A stretch of 64,000 nt of DNA from Arabidopsis thaliana (GCF_000001735.4 NC_003070.9:8122001-8186000); one strand, 5' to 3'. Shown: positions 46,631 to 58,767, counted from the first letter of the stretch. Made by a program: numbers and translations. The notes: generated by a model not told the origin, from the sequence alone.

Positions 46631-47116
46631 ATGAACACAAACGATCATGGCCTTCTCTTCTTGACCTTAATCTTCGTCTTTTCTCTTGTTTACTTCCCCT
46701 ACTTAGTCATATCCGACACACCATGTCCCTACCCGTGTTATCCAACGCCGCCTATTGGTGGTGGCTCCTCCACACCTTCCATGACTCAACCACCACCATA
46801 TCCTCCTCCAGGCGTTAACTACCCTACTCCAGCTGGGAATTTACCAAATTACCCTCCTCCGGTTGGGAATATACCTAACTACCCTTCTCCACCGTATGGT
46901 GGCGGAGACAGTAGTGGCAGCAGCTTCTATGGCCCTCCACCGCCGAATGCTATTTTGCCGTACTTCCCTTACTACTTTAGAAAACCTCCTCACCAAACGG
47001 ATCAAACGTCCTCGTCTTCACACGTGGCGGTTCCAGGGAAATGGACGGTGAGGATCGTAGCCGTGGCAAATCTTGTGGTTGTTGGAGTTCTCGGTAACAT
47101 TCTGTTTATAACTTAA
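46631..47116 (+). CDS. Small proline/glycine-rich secreted protein
   Basis: Single exon, 161 aa, matching At1g23050. A hydrophobic N-terminus (LLFLTLIFVFSLVYFPYLVI) forms a signal peptide, followed by CPYPCYPTPPIGGG. The middle has a repeated module (AGNLPNYPPPVGNIPNYPSP) and YGPPPP, then a hydrophobic C-terminal helix (IVAVANLVVVGVLGNILFI) after a basic/Ser spacer, consistent with a GPI-anchor signal or membrane anchor. The CxPxC motif, Pro-rich body and hydrophobic tail match the gene at 43025, so the two look like diverged tandem duplicates. Cell-surface location is inferred; function unknown. Confidence 0.84.
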   Translation: MNTNDHGLLFLTLIFVFSLVYFPYLVISDTPCPYPCYPTPPIGGGSSTPSMTQPPPYPPPGVNYPTPAGNLPNYPPPVGNIPNYPSPPYGGGDSSGSSFYGPPPPNAILPYFPYYFRKPPHQTDQTSSSSHVAVPGKWTVRIVAVANLVVVGVLGNILFIT

Positions 47117-48945
47117 TAAATACGTAACTCTTGTGGGAGTTTTTTTGTGTGTTATGTATGTAAGAGATATTGTAATACTTTAGAATATACTGAAGCGGAA
47201 CTGTAGCAGAAAAAATTGTTGATTTACTTAAGAACATTATTCGAAGTATTTCTTGTATTATTTAGATATTTACTCATTATATTGACACGGTAAGACATAT
47301 ATATGCATTTGAAACGTTACATCACATAATTATTTGTCGCGATCCATGAATTAGGATAAGCACGAGCAACGTCAATAACGTCACTTTTCGTGGGTGAGTT
47401 CATAGATAGTGGACAACAGTATGGAGGTTAACGAATGGACAAAAGGATTAATAATTATATATATGAAAGTTGGCCAACACTCTTCATATGAGTGACACAT
47501 CATCACACAAAAAAATAATGTGTGTCATTTTACATTAGTTAAATTAAAAATCTAGCAAAAATAATTGAAAAAAAATCAAAAATTTTTTGTTGTGTTAAAT
47601 TCTCCATTAATCTCACTTTTAAATGAATTTTTTAAAAATAATCAATAAATAAAAAATCATAATAATGTACCAAGCACTACTTTTATTATTTTCTACTTAT
47701 TTTATTAATTGTTTTTATAAATAGTCATTAACCCATAATGACTAAAATTTTACTTGTGTTGCACTTTAGATGTTCGCTACCTAACCTCATATTAATTTAA
47801 TAATTTTAGTTGGATATTTTTTTATTATTACGTTTTGTGAATTTGATTTATCATATGACCTTCTTTATGTACATTTCACGTAATAGTCATCCAAGACATT
47901 AGACATACCAAAAAAACAACAACATGAGACTCTATATGACTATATGGTAGGGATGAGAATTACACTGTTGACTTAAATTACTAGCATATCATGATGTGAT
48001 TGTGTACTAGATCGAGAGAATATATGGAATAAAAAATCGTTTGTTACAATTAAGTTATGCAAGTTTCAAAACACATAAATAATATAACTACATACATTGT
48101 ATCAGTATATCATATATTGTTGTAGTATGTGATCATGATAGTGAAATATTAGAATAATAAATATATAAATATACATATTGTAGTAGAATTAATATTTCGA
48201 GTTATAAATGAATCTAATCATAAACAATAATAATTATATTAAATAGATGAATTTATCAAAATGAACATCAAAATCAACAAAAAACCATAATCCTATTTTT
48301 TGACAATTTTAAAAACAAAAAACCCATGCTACGCATGGGTGTTCATCTAGTAATTAATAATAGACTCTATTATCATGTGGAAACTCATGTAAGCAGAAAA
48401 TAAAAGGATATTGAGGTCGCCTCGAATCAAACTACAGTTGAAAATCAGAATTAATATTTAATGTTGTATGGAAAAACAGAGGGTTTTTATTTTTGGGTTT
48501 TGCACAAAAAATCTCAGTCTTGAGTTATTTTCAAAATAATTGTCCTTTCAAGTTTCTAATATAACTTTTCAAACTTCAAACCAGCTTTATAATTTACCAC
48601 TTACCAAGAGCTAATAAACCTTTTATATATACATATAGTATATTTATACAGTTATAAGTATTTTTTAATATTTTGAAACGTGTAATAAACACACCACTCA
48701 AACATCTATAAAGAAGCTACTATAGACAATGAGTCAATGACCGGGTAGTAAATTAGTTATAAGCTTTTAAAGATTTAATGGTGCAATGGTGATTCTAACA
48801 TAAGGTTACATAGGTTCTGATTGTTTATTTGTATTTTGCGTTTCTATGATGTAACATTCTACTCATTACAGCCTAGAAACACAAACACAAAGACACATTT
48901 GAGGCCAATAGTACTAAAGAACAAAAGCAGAGACAGTGAAATTGC
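47117..48945. other. Intergenic region with Helitron-like sequence
   Basis: Lies between the second proline-rich gene and the 3' end of MDP40. It is mostly AT-rich, and the Helitron-like element occupies about 47450-48350. No coding frame seen. Confidence 0.45.
47450..48350 (+). mobile_element. Non-autonomous Helitron (ATREP-like), 3' end well defined
   Basis: The 3' end has the hallmark structure: the GC-rich hairpin ACCCATGC-TAC-GCATGGGT (48322-48340), six spacer bases, then CTAG (48347-48350) followed by T, the host base. The body is AT-rich with no open frame, as in non-autonomous Arabidopsis Helitrons. The 5' TC end is not certain. The stretch from about 47450 (TATATATATGAAAGTTGGCC, then CATATGAGTGACACATC) looks like an ATREP 5' part from memory, but the exact boundary cannot be set from this sequence alone. 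Confidence 0.6.
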
Positions 48946-50739
48946 TCACAAAGCAACCTGAACCGCAGAGCGCCTAACCGCTAAACTCCTTATGTTCGTG
49001 CTGTTTCTCGCGGTCTGGTCGCTTGTCTTTGGCCGAATTCCATTTAGACTTCTCTGCATATCCGCCTTCTGTTTGTTAATAATGACCTTACTTTTGGCCA
49101 TTCTATTTGTCAATGACCGATCACAACTAGCTGTAGATGAGTGATCATCTCTTGCCTTTGCCTTTGCCTTTGCCTGACCTGTTGACGTGTGTTGAGGTCT
49201 AGCTTGTGTGCTTTTAGGCAATGGTCTTGCTTTTAAGTTAAGAGCTTTACGTACCACAGCTTCCACCTTCTCCTACAGCATCATAAAATGTACCCTCATC
49301 AGATAAAAATTTAACTCTGAAATTCGGAACAGAGTAAAAGTGAGATAAGTTATCTATGTATACCTCTTTCTTCTTCTCGGCCCGTTCGTTACTTCGTAAA
49401 CTAAAACCATTAGTACTTGTTTTCTTTTCTCTTGTAGCCAACAAAGGAGTTAGGATCTCAGTTTTCTTTGATGTAGCTGGAGCTTGACATGCAACGGTTT
49501 CAACAATCCTCTTAGGCTTCAATTCCTTTTGTCTGCCATTCAGAACCAAATAACCGTTAAGAGTGGTAAAACACATAAACATAAAGTTAGTTACATGAAA
49601 ATAGAGTTATAAAGCTACCTCTTAGTGTCAACACTTGTTTTAGCATTAGAACTTGGAGAATATCCCTTTGGTATGACAACATGCTTCTTGGTAGAATCTT
49701 TATTCGTCGCAGAATAAGGACGAGCTTTTTGAACATTTTTCAAAGGCTTCGATCTAGTTGCGGAGGAAGAAGATTTTGTTTCTTTTTCATCTTCAATGCG
49801 ACCAATATCAGTTCTCTCCAAAGCAACAGAAATAGAAGTATGAACATCATCATCAGAATTCACAAGAATCGTCTCGTCAAAACTCACACAAGAATCACCG
49901 AATTGACTTGTGTTCTCCCACAAATTTTCATCTTTCTCAGTACAAGTTTGATGATGAACAACTTCTCCCCATGTTTGAGATTCAACAGAACTCGGAAAAC
50001 GGATCCCTTTCTTCTTAAAATGCGCCTCAAAATGAGCTCTCATCTGAGTAACAGAGCCTGGTTTAGAGAATCTCTCTGCCTCTTCAAGATATATATTGCG
50101 AGAGAAGGATGATCTCCTCTCCCATGATAAAGATTCCTTCTCGAATCTTCCAAATGATACTGATCCCGAGTGTATAGAATTCTCCTGCAGAGCCCATTCA
50201 AAATAAATATCATTGTTTCAAACACAATGTTTTCGTTTGTATAAAAAAACTTGAAAAGGAAATCATACTATTGGAATAGAAAACATTCTCTGTTTTTCAT
50301 AAAACAGAGTTACTAAAAGATCTACACACACATACAAATAAAATGATTCCTTTTTAAACTCGAATAAACTGTTTTTGCAAAATAGTTTTAGAACCGTTAG
50401 GCTTATCAGCCGCTCCTAGCTAATCTGAATAAAGAAAGCTCCGAACGAATCAAAAGTGAATTTTTTTCTTTCAAGATGTTTAAGATTGTGAAATCATTTA
50501 GAAAAAGATGAGGAACACTCTTCTTGCTGAAAAACGTCTATGCATATATAAACTGGAAATAAGTTTCGTGTATATCAAGCTACTATAGAAGTATTCTGGG
50601 TGCCCTAGATTATATATGTTCAATTCATAATTAATAATAATTGAATTGAACGTATATCATCTGGAAATGAAATAAACAATAAAGTTGCAAAAATTACCAA
50701 AAGGCTTAGGTTAAACGGATCTTGGACCTCTCCCGCCAT
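48946..50739 (-). CDS. MDP40: Microtubule-destabilizing protein, TPX2/WVD2-like
   Basis: Exons 50739-50698, 50184-49619, 49532-49364, 49272-48946; 367 aa, matching At1g23060. It begins MAGEVQDPFNLSLL, then SIHSGSVSFGRFEKESLSWE and YLEEAERFSKPGSVTQMRAH, the conserved N-terminal signature of the WVD2-like/MDP group. The rest is basic and Ser/Thr/Lys-rich and probably disordered, with an Ala/Lys repeat (GQAKAKAKAR). Published work reports that it binds and destabilises cortical microtubules and promotes hypocotyl elongation downstream of brassinosteroid, as a BZR1 target. The first coding exon is only 14 codons, with a 513-base intron after it. Confidence 0.92.
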
Positions 50740-52010
50740 TATATAATCTAGTAAAATGTTCGACGAGTTGAGATTAATGTCCGCAGAGTTTAATATCTTT
50801 TTGTCGAAGAAAATAAATAAAGAACCCAAAATCAAAACCATACCTAAAAGAGTCCGTATGTTGGAGCAAAGAGCATTAAAAAACAGAGAGTAGTATACGA
50901 ATTTGATGAAGTAACTTTGGAGCACGAATGAGGAACTTGGACAAGAGAAGTCTGTAAGTAAAACGTCGAATTCAGATTTGGCAAAGAAAGCTGACTAATC
51001 AAATAATCATGTTCATGAATCATGTCATGTCACATGTGCTTTCGTTTCTTGTTTGTTTTGTCTTGTTCTCGAACGGACGTTTCTCACGTTCTCCATTATC
51101 AAGGCCGTTTAATTCGGAGGGTCATGATCAACGTCGAGAGTTTCCAATGTGATGGCAATTATTCTTAACCGTTCGATCGTTTTCTTTTTTTTTTTAACAT
51201 CAAGATCAACCGTTCGATCGTTTATGGATCTTTGATCGTATGGATACTTTCAACAAAGCACAAACGACATGTTCAAGTGTTTCCAAATCTAACGGACCAT
51301 TACATCTGCTTAATGTATATTTATAAACTTAATTATTCTAACAACATTAATAATTATGTCGATTTAATTTTAGGTGACACGATAACGTTAGCAATACGAA
51401 CCAAATTATTGCGTCGGTCATATATAAAAATTATATATACATCATGATCATTTATCTATTGGTCAAAATAATATTAGTGCTATATGATAAAAATAGAAAA
51501 CCATTTAGGACTAATAATATCATGGAGAGTGAACAAGGAAACATAATAATTGAGACCTTATCACAGTCCAAGCATGTGATAACATTAATAAGAAATGTCG
51601 TTTTTGGTAAGAGACTTATAGCATGGCAATTGCATGTGACTTCTCCCGCGGTTGCAGGAATAAGTCGAAGTCGTATACCATATTTAGCTCATTTGCATAT
51701 GATTCTCACTTTGAAGCTCTTCTATTTTCTAGAAGTCCAGTGAAATTGTATTACCAAATTCGAAATTGATCTGTGAATTATGCATATTAAGGAAGATAGA
51801 TTTATTGAAGATTTTCAGGCTTACGGAAGATAGATTTATTGTAGAAGTCAAAGAGTAGTTGTTCTACTTCTCAATATAAGATAAGTATGAGAGTTGTAAA
51901 AATAAATAAAAATCAGTGCAAGTACTAATATACTATCTTTTATAAAAGATACAAATCGTTAAAAGAAAACTGTGAAACAAAACTACACAACAAAGGGCAA
52001 ATTTCAACGA
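50740..52010. promoter_or_regulatory. Upstream region of MDP40
   Basis: MDP40 promoter plus the 3' side of the DUF300 gene. The palindromic E-box CACATGTG is at 51031-51038, about 290 bases from the start codon. The 16-mer AACCGTTCGATCGTTT is duplicated at 51167 and 51208. GGAAGATAGATTTATTG is duplicated at 51791 and 51825. No gene. Confidence 0.5.
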
Positions 52011-53758
52011 TCACTCTTTTGGGGGCACCGAAGTCTCAACGGTCACTTCTTCGGTCACTTCTGTTTCTTCTTTACCGTCCGAATCCAAAAGTTTTTGATG
52101 AATCGTATCCTGGATCTTCGTTACACCCTTCTCTACCGGTCCTATTGCTTGGTTTATTGTAAGAACTACATCTTTCACGACATGTTGGCCACCGTCAATC
52201 ACTATGTCCTGTACACTCTCCTTAATGCTTGTGCCAGATGCTTCAACCTGAGTCTCCGTGGTCTCAACAAGACCACCTTCTTCTAGTTTCACTTCCGTCT
52301 TGCTCGTTTCGGCTGTGATTTTACCGCACTCTGATACCGGAATGTAGTGGTAAGGTTCAGCTGGAAAAACAAAGAGATGAGCCACCGCTGCAATCGCCAT
52401 CTGCCAGTGTACACCCCAAGAAGTAGTAGAATCCTTAGAAACATAATTATGTTTGGAAAGAGCTCATATAGAATAGAGATCGCTAGTTCGAGTGGCACTT
52501 GGGAAAGAGCTTTTAAGTTACCTCAATGCAAATGAGGAAATCTTGCAGCCCGTTTTGGAATCGACCTTCTTTTGGAAGTATACCGTAATAACAAAGCAAC
52601 GCGATACCGAAGCCTTGCCACCAAGTCGCAAACACGATAGCCTTAAAGCTAATGAACTTAGCCAACGGTTTTATTTCTTTAAGCCGTTCATGAGTGACAT
52701 TATAGAACTGAACCAAGCAAAACAGAGCCCACATTTGGCTGAAGTTTAGCACCACCACTATGTATGGATATCTACAGAATCAAAGACTCATCACCTGTCT
52801 TTCCATCTGATGAAATAACAAATACTATGATATAATAGTTAATTCACATACCCGTAATACCATTTGAATTCACCATCACCATAGACACCAAGAAGCTCCA
52901 ACAAAAATGTCAAGAAGGCACAAAAGGTTTTGAGGATCATCTGACACAATTATCACAAAAACTCAAAAACATGCAATAATTAGGTTGCAAGAAGAGCCGA
53001 ATCACTTGACTTACATATTGAACGAGACCAAACTTTTCTATCACAAAGAGCTCTCGTCCCAAGACATATGGATCACACAAGAATTTCCAAAATGAATTCT
53101 TCTTCTTCTTCTTTTTACTCTCATTTGCTCCTTCTTCTAACAATGGTTTCTTTGATTCATTTTCAAGGTATTCAACAACTCTTCTTTCACCACCTGACCA
53201 TTCATTTGGAATCTTGGCTTAAAGATGCAAAACAATTACTAACGAGAAGCAAAAGAGAGAGAGGGCACACATAGCTCACCTAGACATGCCACCAAGTAGC
53301 TTCCAAACGAATACAAAGCAAAAGCTTCATAGCAGTTTCTCAAAATGTCACAAGGCAGCGAGAATTTCGAATTGGACAAGGAAATGATCTAAACAAAACA
53401 AAACCAGATTATAATTGAAAATATAAGAACAGATTCATAAACTCCGGAAGATATAGAAGAGGCTTACCGATTCAGTTGCATAAACTGGCACCATAAACAA
53501 AACAGAAACAATCCATTTTTGTTCCTAAAATTATACTTAAACTCATTAAGCATCGAACACGTAGATACATACAATGTAAATTGAAGAAAAAAAGAGAATG
53601 GAGATTCGTTTTTTACGTACAGCAGGATTGGTGTAGAAACGGAGATGTTGGAGGATAGAGTAAAGGGAGAGACAAATGGCAACGGTGGCGAAGGATCCTC
53701 CGATGATCAAAGACGGTAAATGTAGATCTCTGTACGTACTTGTCTCCGTTACTCCCAT
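52011..53758 (-). CDS. DUF300 / TMEM184 multi-pass membrane protein, LAZ1-like
   Basis: Exons 53758-53621, 53524-53468, 53388-53280, 53193-53015, 52940-52852, 52771-52522, 52400-52011; 403 aa, matching At1g23070 (a LAZ1 homologue). About seven membrane helices: LIIGGSFATVAICLSLYSIL, WIVSVLFMVPVYAT, YEAFALYSFGSYLVACLG, MILKTFCAFLTFLLELLGVY, YIVVVLNFSQMWALFCLV, IVFATWWQGFGIALLCY and MAIAAVAHLFVFP. Family signatures are seen in LPCDILRNCYEAFALYSF and KWYYGYPYIVVVLNFSQMWA. A very basic loop (ESKKKKKKN) lies in the middle, and the C-terminal ~110 residues are a charged soluble tail with repeated EVTVET-like segments. LAZ1 proteins are tonoplast-associated and linked to autophagic cell death and brassinosteroid signalling; the activity is unclear (distant relatives are organic solute transporter alpha). 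Confidence 0.9.
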
Positions 53759-53872
53759 TCTTCCAAAATTTTAGACATATTTTTTGATATAGATCAGACA
53801 ACATTATCATTTTGTTTCTGTTTTTTTCTTTTTTTGCTTTCTATCTCAATGGTGGTTTAAGGTTGTAATGTC

Positions 53873-53920
53873 CACGTGGCTAAAGCTGACAGATGCCACA
53901 GTTGCGTTCTCTGACACGTG
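53873..53920. promoter_or_regulatory. Paired G-boxes upstream of the DUF300 gene
   Basis: CCACGTGGC at 53872-53880 and GACACGTGTT at 53913-53922. The CACGTG cores are 42 bases apart, about 115 and 160 bases from the start codon. Paired ACGT elements of this kind are typical of ABA- and light-responsive promoters bound by bZIP or bHLH factors. The response itself is not shown by sequence. Confidence 0.55.
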
Positions 53921-56364
53921 TTTCTCGCCGCCTCTAAGATATTGATACTAGGTGACTGTAAAATAGACAAAATTGGTAGAGGAATTAAAATGAAATAACT
54001 TGAAATAAATATGTGGGCCGAAAGAAAAGTAGACTCAGTGTATAGAGAAAGCGGAATTGGTCATGTCGACTATCTCTAATGCAAGAATATTAGAAGACCA
54101 AGAAAGGCAAATTAGAGAAATTTATCAGAAGATTTGGGGTCTTAAAAAAGAAATAGAACCAAAATCATACCATAATAAGTTGTCGTTGTTGTGTCATTAG
54201 TTATTTGGGTTTATGTATGCGTACGTGTCTAAGTTGTCTATGATGTATGTATTCTTTAAAGATTAGTTTTACGTGTTATCTATCATGGAGCCTTAATGGA
54301 TTGGGGAGAAGGCCCAAACATGATGACGGCCCAATGTGTAACAAATTGTCACGTCTTGAAAGTTGAAACACTGGTGTGGACCGTGTTGTGATATCTTCTT
54401 ATGAATTATTTATACTACGTCTAAATAATCTTGAGAAGAAATAAGAAGAGAAGCAACCAAATGATGAGTATGAGATTTTTCGTAGATTTAAGTATATAAG
54501 CTAATTTTTTTCTTTATTCTTTTCTGAGTTTTCTTTTTCCTTTTATGAGGCATTTGAGGTGAAATAAAATAGAGTATAATTCAACCTTGTTTAGATATGA
54601 TACCAAGACACGTCGATTTTTCATAAACAAAATTTGTTGTGAGTTTTTTTTTTTTTTTTTTCTTTGTGACTCATCGATACTTCAACCGAGGTTTTTCCTT
54701 TGTTTTCAAGTTTCCTTGGATAATTTATTAAATACGAAGCAGATTTTTTTGTGACAAAACAAAATTTACACTTTTGAGTGATAAACTGTTATGTTTTATT
54801 TAAAGACATCAATCTGTTCTTTTTTGAAATTTAAAGCCATCAATAAAGGTATTTTTGGGAATTTTTGTGTGGACATATTCCCATGTGAAAAAACATAGAC
54901 ATAAGTCTACATGTTTTTGTTAATTTTTTTAATAAGTTTTTTTTTTGTTTGTTGTTGACCAAACAAAAAAGAAAGATGCAAGGCTTTTAAGCTTTAATCC
55001 TTTTTTTTTTAACAAAGAGAAGAAGAATGGCGTTGGCATATGGAAAAGAGTGTGAAAGTCCCATTAACCAGTTGTTCACTTGTCGGACACTTTGAACCGG
55101 TGGTCCGCGGTTTCGCCGACACCCATCACCTGTAATTTATCTCTTTATTTCTTTACCTAAAATATTATGTTCTCTCTTTTTACTAATAGAAAGCTTAAAA
55201 TTATTTATATTAGAATAGCAATAATTATTTATGGTGGTGTACCACGAGAGAATGCAGCCACGCACACGAGGAAACCACCATTCCCTATCAATCCTAATCA
55301 TTTTTATTTCATTAATTTATCTAACTTAACTTAACTCCTCCACTTATGCTATTCATTGAGATCTGTAGTTCTACCAGCTTTTTCTACTATTATCTTGTTC
55401 TTGCTGGAATTCATATGTGCAAGAATCCCTATTTTCTGTTCAAACAAAACCTCAAGGTACAAAATCCCAAAAAAGTAATTGGAAAAGGAAAAATATTAAT
55501 TCCAAATTCTAAATTCCAAATAATAATCAGTCCTGTTTATTTCTTTGTGCCAATATTTCATATTTTACAGAAATTATATGTGTAGATCATTTTTCCCAAA
55601 TGTATATATGATATATATGCACGTAAGTTTAAGGATATGAAGTGAGAAAAAGATCATTAAAGAAAAAGTTATATACGAAATGGATTAGTACTCCAAAACA
55701 ACGACAACATTGCTTTCTTCGTTTGGGTCCATTTCTTTGTTACTACTCGATTTCAAATGCATGCACACTATCCATTGTAGACCAGTAGATGCATACAACT
55801 CTCAATTCTTCCATTTGATTATCCAGGAGGTATGTATCATCCATGCTGTCCACGGTCCACCTCAAGAAACCCGTTGGCTTTCACAGCGAGGAGGGAAGGC
55901 TTAGGGGGAGTCTATGGCCCGATTGATTTGATGGTTACATCAATTTACAGTGAACGTTTTGGAAGCCTAAGTCAATTTTGTTATAAGAACATGTAATGTA
56001 TACAAATCTGTATATGACTTGGGGTAAAGTCCAATGAAGATTTAGAGAGTGTCACGTACAACTCACAAAGAGACAAGGAGAGAAAGGTCTATAGCTATAG
56101 AGAGCACATGAGGTGAGGGAGTGGGCCGAGAGAATAATAGAGGCAATAGACAGAAAAAGAAGAAGAAGCTAACAAGCAAGAAGCCGACATTTTTAGACAT
56201 TGGCTAATAAGTACACTAGCTAGTCACTCACACTTCAACATATATCATGATGTATGTATGGCTATAATTTGTTCTAATGTGGAACCAGATAATCGAGGAA
56301 AAGTTTAAAAAACAAAATATATGAAGCAGAATTTCAAAATCATTAAGATAAAATTATTCGCGGG

Positions 56365-56452
56365 ATCAGTGATAGAATCTCAATGTAATTTTTTCAACTT
56401 TCGTTTGCATCGACACAAAATCAGTGATAGAATCTTAATGTAATTTTTTCAA
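56365..56452. repeat. 33-bp direct repeat
   Basis: The 33-base units at 56365-56397 and 56420-56452 (ATCAGTGATAGAATCT..., ending TTTTTTCAA) differ at one base and start 55 bases apart. Recent local duplication; no coding content. Confidence 0.85.
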
Positions 56453-58491
56453 AAAAGTTTACATTCATATGTAAAAACGTTTATTTTTTCTGAATATAAT
56501 TTAATATTAGATTTATAAAAAGAACTATTTAGGGGATGAAAATATTCTTAAATTTTTGTTAATAATTTTATGAAATTATGGAATGAAGAAATGATAATAG
56601 ATAAAAATAATTGGTAAAATAGTTCTTAATAAAAACGTATTAGTAAGAACTTATACCAAAATCTATATATCTAAAATAAATAAAATATTGTTTCTTTCAG
56701 AATTTCCGCCCCATGTTATTAAGACAATCCCCTTCTATCTGTTTATGTGACGACTATACCGATAAAGATTTCTGATTACGTAAGACATTTTCGATAATAC
56801 CAAGAGATAAAATATCTTCTCTCGTCGTATATATTGAAATACATGGTGCACGGAGTTCATTATAGCTTTCATGCGACGCATGTTGGTTTTAAGATAACGA
56901 AATATACTAATCTCGATGATTAAGCAAATTAGTTACCTTTTCAATGGCTGGTCAAATCCGTGATTTAAGATTATTTGTTGGAAGACCCTTTTTTCAATTT
57001 TCTAGAAGGACTATATAAGAGTTGGGTATGTTCCCTTCCACTTCGACATTTAATTCAATGGATCTTTAAATTGGTCACATATTTTCGGAACCCAACGATC
57101 CTCCACCCACCAATATTTAATCTTAGGGATGTACAATTTATCTGTAATATTATAGTACCTACAATTACTTGTTTCTACTTCAACCAAAAATATGAATTTT
57201 CATAGTAGAATTAAATTCAAAAACCAAAAAAAAACTTAATGTTGGTCCATAACTGGTTGAACACACACAAGGTCACACAGATTGACCACACATAACTGGT
57301 TAGATTACAAATTAAATCGAGCTTCAAAGAGATAAGGAAAGTGAACAATAAAATATTGACAGAATTTTTAAATAGGATGGGTTAGTCCTTCGTTCATCGC
57401 AAAATCAGGCGTAATAGTCGGAGACTCTATTTAAGATATTAACAGCAACACAACAAATTATGATCTTTTTACGTCACCTAAAAAAGGGTCATTTTCAATC
57501 GTTTTCTATATTGGAGATTTGAGAACATACATACCTAGAAATAAAAGAGTATGAAAACAATGAAAAAGCAGTAAAGTACTTTTACACAAACCAAAAAAGC
57601 AGCTATTACTTTTCTTCATATTTTTTGCTTTTGACTTTTAAGTAACTTTCTGCTTGTTAATTTATTACTTTTATGTTTTTATTTTTCTATATATAATTTG
57701 TGTTTACATCACAAAGCTTACTAAAACGACGACACCGCGTTTTGAGTGCAAAGCGCCTAACCCACTTCTGAATGGTAACCAATGCTCTGAATGGTAACTA
57801 GAGCTTTATCAAGTCGACGTACTTGTCTAAACAGCATCTAAAGTTATACTAGACAAATTCCTTTTGAGAAAAAAGAGAGAAATTTTCTCAACGTCCAAAT
57901 TAGTATAGTAATATGTCTAACATAAAATAGTAAAATATAAAGTGACTCAATTGGTAAAACGTTTAGTTTTCTTCATTTAAAAGTTCAATGGGTTGAGATG
58001 TTCTGGACTCATTTTCCCCTTATTATGTATAACGAAGAGCCGAATTGTAAGAAAATGGTGCATCTTTTTCCTGGTTTTACTCGAATTCTATCATATGATT
58101 TTCTTCATTTCATATCTTTTGATGTAATTATAATATAAATATAATCATATACGTCATGAGACAAGAACAAAAATTAAATAAAACCAATTGTAATATATCT
58201 TCACGCCTAATCGCTAACTAAGAGGTCATTTTCTTTATTTAATTGGAATAAAACAGTCCTTACTTTTGTGAGAGCAATGTATACTAGATGAGAAAGGAAA
58301 ATCCACAAAAACACACTTTCGTCGAAAGAAGTAACCTACACAAAACACAAAACAAACAAAAAATGAATACCGTACCTACCTAATTTTAAACAAAATGAAA
58401 GTAGAAAGTAAGAGAAATTATTGCAAGTCAAAATATATGAACAAAGCTTTACCCTTCTTATAAAAAAAGAAGAGAAAATATACAAGCGTTT

Positions 58492-58650
58492 TTGGATCCT
58501 CAAATCAAATCTTAGTCCTCTGTTTTTTTTGCTTTCCCTTGTTTTGGTCCTCTTGTCTCTCTCATTCCATCACCTTCTTTCTCAAATAATCTCTAGAAAA
58601 TATATAGACAAGAAAAGGGTTTTTGGATCCTCAAATCAAATCTTGGTCCC
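58492..58650. repeat. Direct repeat downstream of PIN7
   Basis: TTTGGATCCTCAAATCAAAT and flanking bases occur twice, about 129 bases apart (near 58491 and 58620); both copies follow a GAAAATATA-type phrase. The copies continue CTTAGTCC and CTTGGTCC. They lie 120-280 bases beyond the PIN7 stop codon and may be in its 3' untranslated region. Confidence 0.75.
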
Positions 58651-58767
58651 TTTAAATTTACTACATTTCGTGTTACATTACATTTTCTAGTTGCGTTCCA
58701 CTAATCTTGGAATTATCTTGTTTCTCTTTATCCTCTTCAGCCAAGCAGAACTTCTCCATTGAAGAGC

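Larger units (their letters stand above)
53759..58767. other. 5 kb intergenic region between DUF300 gene and PIN7
   Basis: Left end: promoter of the DUF300 gene with two CACGTG G-boxes (53873-53878 and 53915-53920). Right end: 3' side of PIN7. In between the DNA is AT-rich, with direct repeats at 56365-56397/56420-56452 and 58492-58516/58618-58642. The open frames at 55346, 55710, 56975 and 58421 have no recognisable product. No RNA gene identified. Confidence 0.5.

Noticed and set aside
55346..57205. Short open frames in the desert before PIN7 (55346, 55710, 56975)
   Set aside because: None shows a domain, conserved motif or plausible exon chain.
57940..58010. tRNA-like stretch (ACTCAATTGGTAAAACG... 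GTTCAATGGG)
   Set aside because: It resembles a D arm and T arm by eye, but no acceptor stem pairs and the anticodon arm does not fold.
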